From the NCBI GenBank assembly GCA_026419785.1, contig JAODTK010003555.1, forward strand, positions 930,001-994,000: 64,000 bases of DNA, in the 5' to 3' direction. Positions 60,090 through 64,000 of this stretch are shown one piece after another; within the stretch, counting starts at the first letter, position 1, and every line of letters starts with the position of its first letter. Under the pieces are notes generated by a model. That model was not told the DNA's origin. It worked only from the letters and a program-made list of their open reading frames with translations, and ran no database searches. This stretch comes from Sclerodactyla briareus. Lineage: Eukaryota > Echinodermata > Holothuroidea > Dendrochirotida > Sclerodactylidae. The position numbers and the translations under genes are program-made.

Positions 60090-60276
60090 TCGGCACGTCG
60101 GATGTTCGAGGGACAGTCGGCCAGTCTGAAGCCATACTGGAGCCCAATCATCGTGCCCCTAAGCCAATCAGAAGATGTGATAACCGCGCGAAACGGTGCT
60201 GTGTCATCATTGGAGCACCTCAACATCAAGTCACTGAGGGGTTACTCTAGCAAATTAGGAAAGCAGCTTGCCAGGT
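60090..60276 (+). CDS. Candidate internal exon, unrecognised
   Basis: An open stretch ends in CCAG followed by gtgag, a good donor. The translation looks protein-like (SSARRMFEGQSASLKPYW, VSSLEHLNIKSLRGYSSKLG) but matches no family I know, and the acceptor side is unclear. The opposite strand is open as well, which weakens the case. Confidence 0.2.
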
Positions 60277-60529
60277 GAGATTTGGAGAATATGATTTTAG
60301 TAAATATTTCAGATGAGCTCATCAGAGAATTATTGAGTGGTTCCTTCAAAATAGGGTGCATGTGGATTCGCATTGTAAAGGCTACCTAACTTAGTTTGTA
60401 GGTTGTTAAAAACTTACGCTATAATGTACCATACAATATTTATCTATTTTATCCATTCACCATCTAGCTAATTGGAAAAATGAAATAAAATTACTGGGCA
60501 AAGAATATATTATTGTGATAAGGGAATTA

Positions 60530-61205
60530 TAGGCTATAATGCAGGATGATTAAAGACTTTTTTTCTGTGAATTGATCGTGAATTGGGCCATCATAGGCCA
60601 TAATGCTGGGCAAAGACTATATCCCAGTGATTTGGGGCATGGAGAGCCTTATTGCTTACAATACCGGTCAGGTTGTACCAAAGACTTGGTACTTTGAATG
60701 CCTTCTTGCTGGTTGCTCAGCTCAAGAGATCGGAGTAGGGAGAGGGGTGGGCAATTTGAGGTTGCAGTGCGGACGATTACCCCACCCCAACGGCCGTAGA
60801 GGCATTGCATTAATTCCATGTACCTGGTGGAGGATTCGCAGCTGACGAAAAACAGTGAAATCGTGCAGATCCAGGTCGGCACCCTCACGGGCACTTGAAG
60901 AGGTTGATCCTCTGCTTGGCATGATATAACATGAAAAAAAGTTAAATAGCAGTACCCATGTGATTGTGGACATCATGGGCTAATGCTGGACAAAGACTAT
61001 ATCCCTGTATATGAGGGCATTGTGAGCCATAATGCTGGCCAAAGACAATGTGCCTGTGATTAGGGGCATCATGGGCATTGGGCCATAATGCTGGGCAAAG
61101 ACTATAACCCTATATATGAGGGCATTGTGAGCCATAATGCTGGCCAAAGACAATGTGCCTGTGATTAGGGGCATTGGGCTAATGGGCCATAAGCTGGCCA
61201 TGCAC
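60530..61205. repeat. Tandem array of about 60 bp units, interrupted by a SINE
   Basis: Units such as gccataatgctggccaaaga, caatgtgcctgtgattaggg and gcat alternate with a variant holding actatatccctgtatatgag. Pairs give a 120 bp higher-order period. The array is split by the SINE at 60680-60955. Confidence 0.8.
60680..60955 (+). mobile_element. SINE, 5'-truncated copy
   Basis: It matches the 38.9 kb SINE from the ccttcttgctgg block to the end: gctcag, ggagtagggag, catgtacctggtggagg, attcgcagctgac, gtgcagatccaggtc, gttgatcctctgcttggc. The tRNA head is missing. Confidence 0.8.
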
Positions 61206-63189
61206 CTGCATACCCTAACTGCATCTTCCTGTGGCTTTCAGGGGGAGGTGGGTGGGTGGCGGGGAGGTGCCTGGAAAGAAGTTCAGACAAAAGCTGCGTT
61301 TCCATGCACACAGACGGGGGGCGGGCACACGGACAACGCGAGGATCCGTTTCAATGCCGCGGGCGGAGCGCGGGCTTTTCTCGAAATCACGCACCACTCA
61401 CCTTTGGTGTGTATATGCGCTATATGAACGTGTAGCTAATATTATTTGGTTATTATTTTATCATTTTCAAAACCAGGACGCCTAGGGCCTACGGTGTTTA
61501 AACTAAACACGGTGTAGTTTCCTGAGAACCATTGATTCTAAATGTCAACGATAGCGCCTAAAAACAAATAAATATTTAATCCACTCAACTTCACAGTTGC
61601 AAAGTTTTGGAGAGTTAATGTAGCATAAACTTGTCACGTCAATGGTTTTTAAAACATGCGAATATCGTGTTCAAATAGTTGTCTGGCCATTAAAAATGGA
61701 GGGAATTTGTATAGGAGTTTATTACGCGTGTTTTTAAAACAGTTAGGAGTGTTGCTTGGAACATGATTTGAACATAACTTTGTTCTCTACTCGCACTACT
61801 GAGCTACAAGCCAGTAAGATTGCAGGGAAATCCCCGGAACATTACACAAATACCACAGCGGCGCTGCGGCGGAAAAAAAAAAAAAACGTTACATGACCGA
61901 TTCAAGAAAAATTAAGAATTCTTCATTTTTAGCCGAATGCCACATTTTCAGAGGGATGCAAGACAGGTGACAAAATATTCACAGGCATTGCATAAAATAG
62001 GGATTTCACTCCAATAGAAGCCATGAAACTGTCAGACAGAAATTGCAAGGTGTAACAATTCTGCCCCTGAAACTGGAAGCGCCACAATTACCAAACACAG
62101 CAAAAGGGTGTGTACTCAATACATAAGCCCGTCTGCTAAATTGTAAAATGTTCAAGTATGAAGTTTTTGTCTTCACTACAAAACAGTAGTAAGTAATTAG
62201 ACGGCTCCAGTGCGAAGAGATTCTACTGTATGATGGACCCTTCAAAGTTCAAAACACTTTTCAGAATTTGAAGACGAAAATAGGGTAAGGTTGTTAGGAC
62301 TCACACGGCTTGCTGCAATAGCTGCAAAACTGAGTTGCAGAGAGATCACAACATGATCCTTTTGTGAAAAAAAGCTTGAGGCAAAATACTAGTCATTGAG
62401 TGCCATTTTGTTTGGTTTTCTTTTCTTTAAGATTTCAAAATTTGAACAACGAACCCCCATGGTTTCTGAACGTGGGGATCATTTGCTCTCTCATAATAGG
62501 CTGTAAGTCTAGTGTAATAGACACTACAGGATTCGATATAACCCTGACATTGAGAAAACGCCAGCTATGACGTTCTCACATAAAACAGGAAACAAATATC
62601 ATGTACTACCGCTGGAGGCCTATGGAACATTACAGTGATCCCCCAGAATATATGCGCCGGCTCATAAGCAATGTGTTTGAGGAGTTAGCAGTTCAAAAGG
62701 TTATTACCATACTAATAACTAGACATGTGCAGGGGGTAAAACGAGACATGTTAGCCCCGCGGAACAGCCTTTGTGGACCTCATTTTAGAGGCAGCACATC
62801 CTTACTAAGCCAGTATGGAGAGTTACAGTTATGAGATGATGATGATATTGTGTCAAAGGTCAAAGTGGGAATGACCGCCAGTACGACGTTGAACGTTTGT
62901 GTACAATGTGAGGAACGATCTTTCGAAACTACCCTGCCCAAAATTACGAATTCTTGCCAACCAAAAACTAAGATTTCCCCTAGCTTATTCAACAATAACA
63001 TCCGAGAAAACATGTAATGAATTGGTTGCATTTTCAAACTGGTGGTGATAGGTTAAAAATAAGCTGTAGCGATATGCTAGGGGGAATTTGACCAATCTGT
63101 TATTCCCAAAACTGTTTGTGGTAAGCGGCGCACTTATACTACGAATGGCTTCTTATGTCCATCCTGCCCCAGTGACTTTGATGCCTTCC
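61206..63189. other. No gene seen
   Basis: A GC-richer patch lies at 61240-61400 within AT-rich DNA. The frame at 62601-62834 is protein-like in part (YYRWRPMEHYSDPPEYMRRL) but unrecognised. Confidence 0.35.
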
Positions 63190-63480
63190 TGTTGTTCAGG
63201 ATCAATTGTGGTCCACATTCTCCAAGTTTTGTTCAATACGACCAAAGTTAGAAAAATTGATGATTTATGCAAATTTGACCTTGACCTTGAAATGACCTTC
63301 ATGTTGTTTCGGGACTAAACACAGTCCACATCCACCGAAGTTTGTTCAATCCAACAATGTTAGAAAAAATTGTGAAAAGCACAAATTTGACCCTAGTGAC
63401 CTTGAAAGTCAACGTCATGTATTCGGGACCAAACTTTTGTCTCCACCCACCAAGTTCTGTCTGTCAATCAGTATGTCTAT
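63190..63480. repeat. Tandem repeat, about 120 bp, 2-3 units
   Basis: Repeated words are ccacattctccaagttttgt or variants, ttcaatacgacca, tagaaaaaattg and caaatttgacc. TGACCTTGA words (reverse of TCAAGGTCA) also recur. This is again GGTCA-family DNA. Confidence 0.65.
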
Positions 63481-63968
63481 TTCAGATATTCAAAACTTAC
63501 CCAGATTGGACCATGACCCCACCCCCGCACCAGTGAACATTGGGCAATAACACAAAGTCCAGGTTGTTCACCCCATCGCCCTTCTCATTTTGTCAGACTT
63601 TTCGTCCACAATTGGACTTGGTTTAAAAATTTGTCAGGAAATTTCACCTTCAGATGTACAGTCTTAAACCTGTTCATCTAATCTAGGCTGCCTAATCACA
63701 CAGTCCCACTGTCCAAAATGGTAACCCTTGGACATATAATGTTAATCATGTGCTGGTCGAATTCCATGGAAGTTATTTTCTCTCTTTTATTTTTATAGGA
63801 GTTTTACATGAGGCATAGTTAGGGCACAGTGCATGGTGGAGAAGATTTTTTTTTATAAGGGCGACGTGAAGACCGGACCCTTGCCACGGCTCCAACGGAA
63901 GGATCCAAACTTTTGAGGTGGCTGGAGGTCTACCCAACCCTTCTACACGGCGGATTGTGAGTGGCAAC

Positions 63969-63993
63969 ATGGGTGAGGCAGAATCAGGGCCTG
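63969..63993 (+). CDS. Candidate first coding exon at window edge
   Basis: An ATG in good context (ggcaacATGGG) opens a frame reading MGEAESGP. It runs into a consensus donor, gtaagc, at 63994. The preceding GC-richer 100 bp could be a 5' UTR. The rest of the gene would lie beyond the window, so identity is unknown. Confidence 0.3.
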
Positions 63994-64000
63994 GTAAGCA

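Overview
This window looks like nuclear DNA of a multicellular animal, most likely a marine invertebrate. I lean towards a deuterostome such as an echinoderm, hemichordate or lancelet, but that guess rests only on repeat style. The signs are intron-split coding sequence with GT/AG splice sites, tRNA-derived SINEs, a LINE reverse transcriptase, an LTR element, MITE-like elements, long poly-G/C and CA runs, and dispersed GGTCA-rich repeats. Coding density is very low. I see no operons, CRISPR array or prokaryotic gene.

The one gene I recognise with confidence is a SWEET sugar transporter (SLC50A1-like) on the + strand, from 16151 to about 35254. Six exons can be placed: 16151-16219, 16439-16514, 28461 to about 28585, 30112-30272, 32230-32348 and 35134-35254. 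Splice sites are consensus and phases match at the junctions I could test. Together they encode about 220 residues, the usual SWEET length. Each exon carries at least one apparent indel, so the window is either an uncorrected noisy long-read assembly (favoured) or a decayed but still spliced-looking copy. A possible first exon of another gene (63969-63993) sits at the right edge.

Layout. 0-11.7 kb: AT-rich DNA, two MITE-like elements (819-1471, 8083-8485), CA repeats, and tandem arrays of related 190-350 bp units. 11.77-15.17 kb: an LTR retrotransposon on the - strand with primer-binding site, polypurine tract and proline-rich gag-position ORFs, but no pol. 16.15-35.25 kb: the SWEET gene. Its 12 kb second intron holds a 5.4 kb inverted repeat (18105-23537) and a GGGCCC-rich array; its fifth intron holds a minisatellite of about 78 bp units. 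SINEs lie in introns 2 and 4. 38.9-45.1 kb: a well-preserved SINE, a 70 bp tandem array and copy A of a compound repeat. 46.01-47.43 kb: a truncated LINE on the - strand. 49.28-52.85 kb: copy B of the compound repeat, with extra units of the 600 bp satellite. 53-64 kb: more GGTCA repeats, a cruciform-capable short element, a third copy of the module seen at the centre of the inverted repeat, a tandem array with a SINE inside it, and the terminal candidate exon.

The main theme is one small transporter gene spread over 19 kb because its introns carry arrays of repeat families that recur across the window. The intronic inverted repeat would place a potential 2.5 kb double-stranded RNA stem in the pre-mRNA. 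Repeat boundaries are estimates made by eye.
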